A stretch of DNA of 64,000 bases from the NCBI RefSeq assembly GCF_024713945.1, contig NC_134684.1, positions 3,286,001-3,350,000 of the forward strand. The letters run 5' to 3'. The notes beneath the pieces are model-generated. The model made no database searches. It was given only the letters and a program-made list of their open reading frames with translations, and was not told the DNA's origin. Numbering within the stretch: the first letter of the stretch is position 1; each line of letters starts with the position of its first letter. A program made the translations under genes and the position numbers. Positions 63,201 through 64,000 of the stretch are shown piece by piece. This stretch comes from Dermatophagoides farinae. Its lineage: Eukaryota > Arthropoda > Arachnida > Sarcoptiformes > Pyroglyphidae.

Positions 63201-64000
63201 TGAAATGGAATAGAATGGCTGATTTGAATGAATGAATGAATGTACAGAACGAAAGAAAGAAAAAAAGAATAGAAAAAAAAATGGAATGAATAATGATTCA
63301 TTCAGATTGAATGTGAATGCCAAATATATGGATCGTGAGGGAGAGAGAGAGATGTAAAGAGAATAAAAGATCAGCCAGAGAAAAAAAAAGACGAAGACCA
63401 TTGGAACCATTGGAACCTTCAATGGGAATGGAATAAAATGAAATAATTTTCATTTACTTTGAATTTTTCCTTCCATTTTTTCATTTCATTTCATTCCATT
63501 GTATATAACATGATCCACAACGAATCAAATATGGATGATTCAAACATACACCCACCCACACACACACACACAGGCACATCGATTTTCGAGTATCCACATT
63601 ATATTCTGGAAAAGAATCGAAATTCTTTTCTTTTTTTTTTGGCCATCACAGTTTGATTCGTATATATAAACTATAATCATGAATTTTTTTTTTTTGATAA
63701 ATTATTTCAAAGTTTTTTTTACAACAACAACAAAAAAAATTTGTCGGATACCAGACAGATGGATAATGAAATGAAATAATTGAAAAGTTATCATAGCACA
63801 ACAACAACAGCATCAAAAAAAAATGATGGTCGATAAAAAGACATGGACAATTATCTAATGGTCATCATTATCATTGGAAAAAAGTACACCCACGCACACC
63901 CACACCCATGAATTCTTGAACAACAATTTTAACAACAACAACAACAAAATAGACAATAAAATTACCATTCTCATTGCTCATCAAATTAATATCGTTCGAT
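58361..64000 (-). other. Upstream intron of the RBM24/38-like gene (at least 5.6 kb, continues past the edge)
   Basis: The acceptor TATATATAG at 58361 opens the exon at 58360. No RNP2-type sequence (FVGGLPY-like) was found on the minus strand up to 64000, so this is probably all intron. It contains TG, CA, ATC and CAA microsatellites and an (AAAACG)5 tract at 60227-60256. Confidence 0.55.
60227..60256. repeat. (AAAACG)5 hexanucleotide repeat
   Basis: Five exact AAAACG units followed by an A run; unlike the di- and triplet repeats that fill the region. Confidence 0.9.

Noticed and set aside
63963-64000. Possible exon end at the right edge (minus strand, open frame before GTAATTTT)
   Set aside because: It leaves in phase 1 while the next known exon enters in phase 0, and no family sequence is visible in so short a piece.

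Overview
This is AT-rich animal DNA with canonical GT-AG introns and eukaryotic polyadenylation signals. All gene families I recognise are metazoan: UBR4, ALKBH4, BRF1, SLC17, an MTCL/SOGA-like coiled coil and RBM24/RBM38/SUP-12. Very short introns (mostly 59-140 nt), giant exons, heavy ATC/ATG, CAA and TG microsatellites and low GC would fit an acariform (astigmatan, dust-mite-like) arthropod. That placement is inference; I could not search databases.

Layout. The left third (6-13957, +) is the 3' part of a UBR4 gene, with about 12.85 kb of coding sequence in one uninterrupted exon. After 2.6 kb of non-coding DNA come two tandem PMP3/UPF0057 membrane micro-proteins (16559-16732 and 17864-18037, +). 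Next is a type I membrane protein with CUB-like regions, one LDLa module and two duplicated alternative transmembrane/tail exons (18845-22492, +). Then a small secreted protein built of LPGLG repeats (23180-23687, +), ALKBH4 (23905-24899, +) and, convergent with it, BRF1 (27325-24994, -). An SLC17 anion transporter (27767-29583, +) diverges from BRF1. A large MTCL/SOGA-like coiled-coil gene (36945-30120, -) follows.

The right 27 kb is different: gene-poor and microsatellite-rich. Its only supported gene is an RBM24/RBM38/SUP-12-type RNA-binding protein on the minus strand (58360-42587, 5' end beyond the right edge), with introns of about 5.1, 9.7 and more than 5.6 kb. The first of these introns, counted from the 3' end, holds a decayed mariner transposase copy and a GC-rich 149-bp hAT-type MITE with a perfect 8-bp target duplication.

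The genes do not form one pathway; they are ordinary housekeeping and cell-surface genes packed closely in the left 37 kb. The points most worth a second look are the duplicated alternative transmembrane exons of the CUB/LDLa receptor, an apparent +1 frameshift in BRF1, a C2H2 zinc finger near the N terminus of ALKBH4, the UBR4 mega-exon, the PMP3 tandem pair, the LPGLG-repeat secreted protein and the GC-rich MITE. No tRNA, rRNA or CRISPR array was seen.
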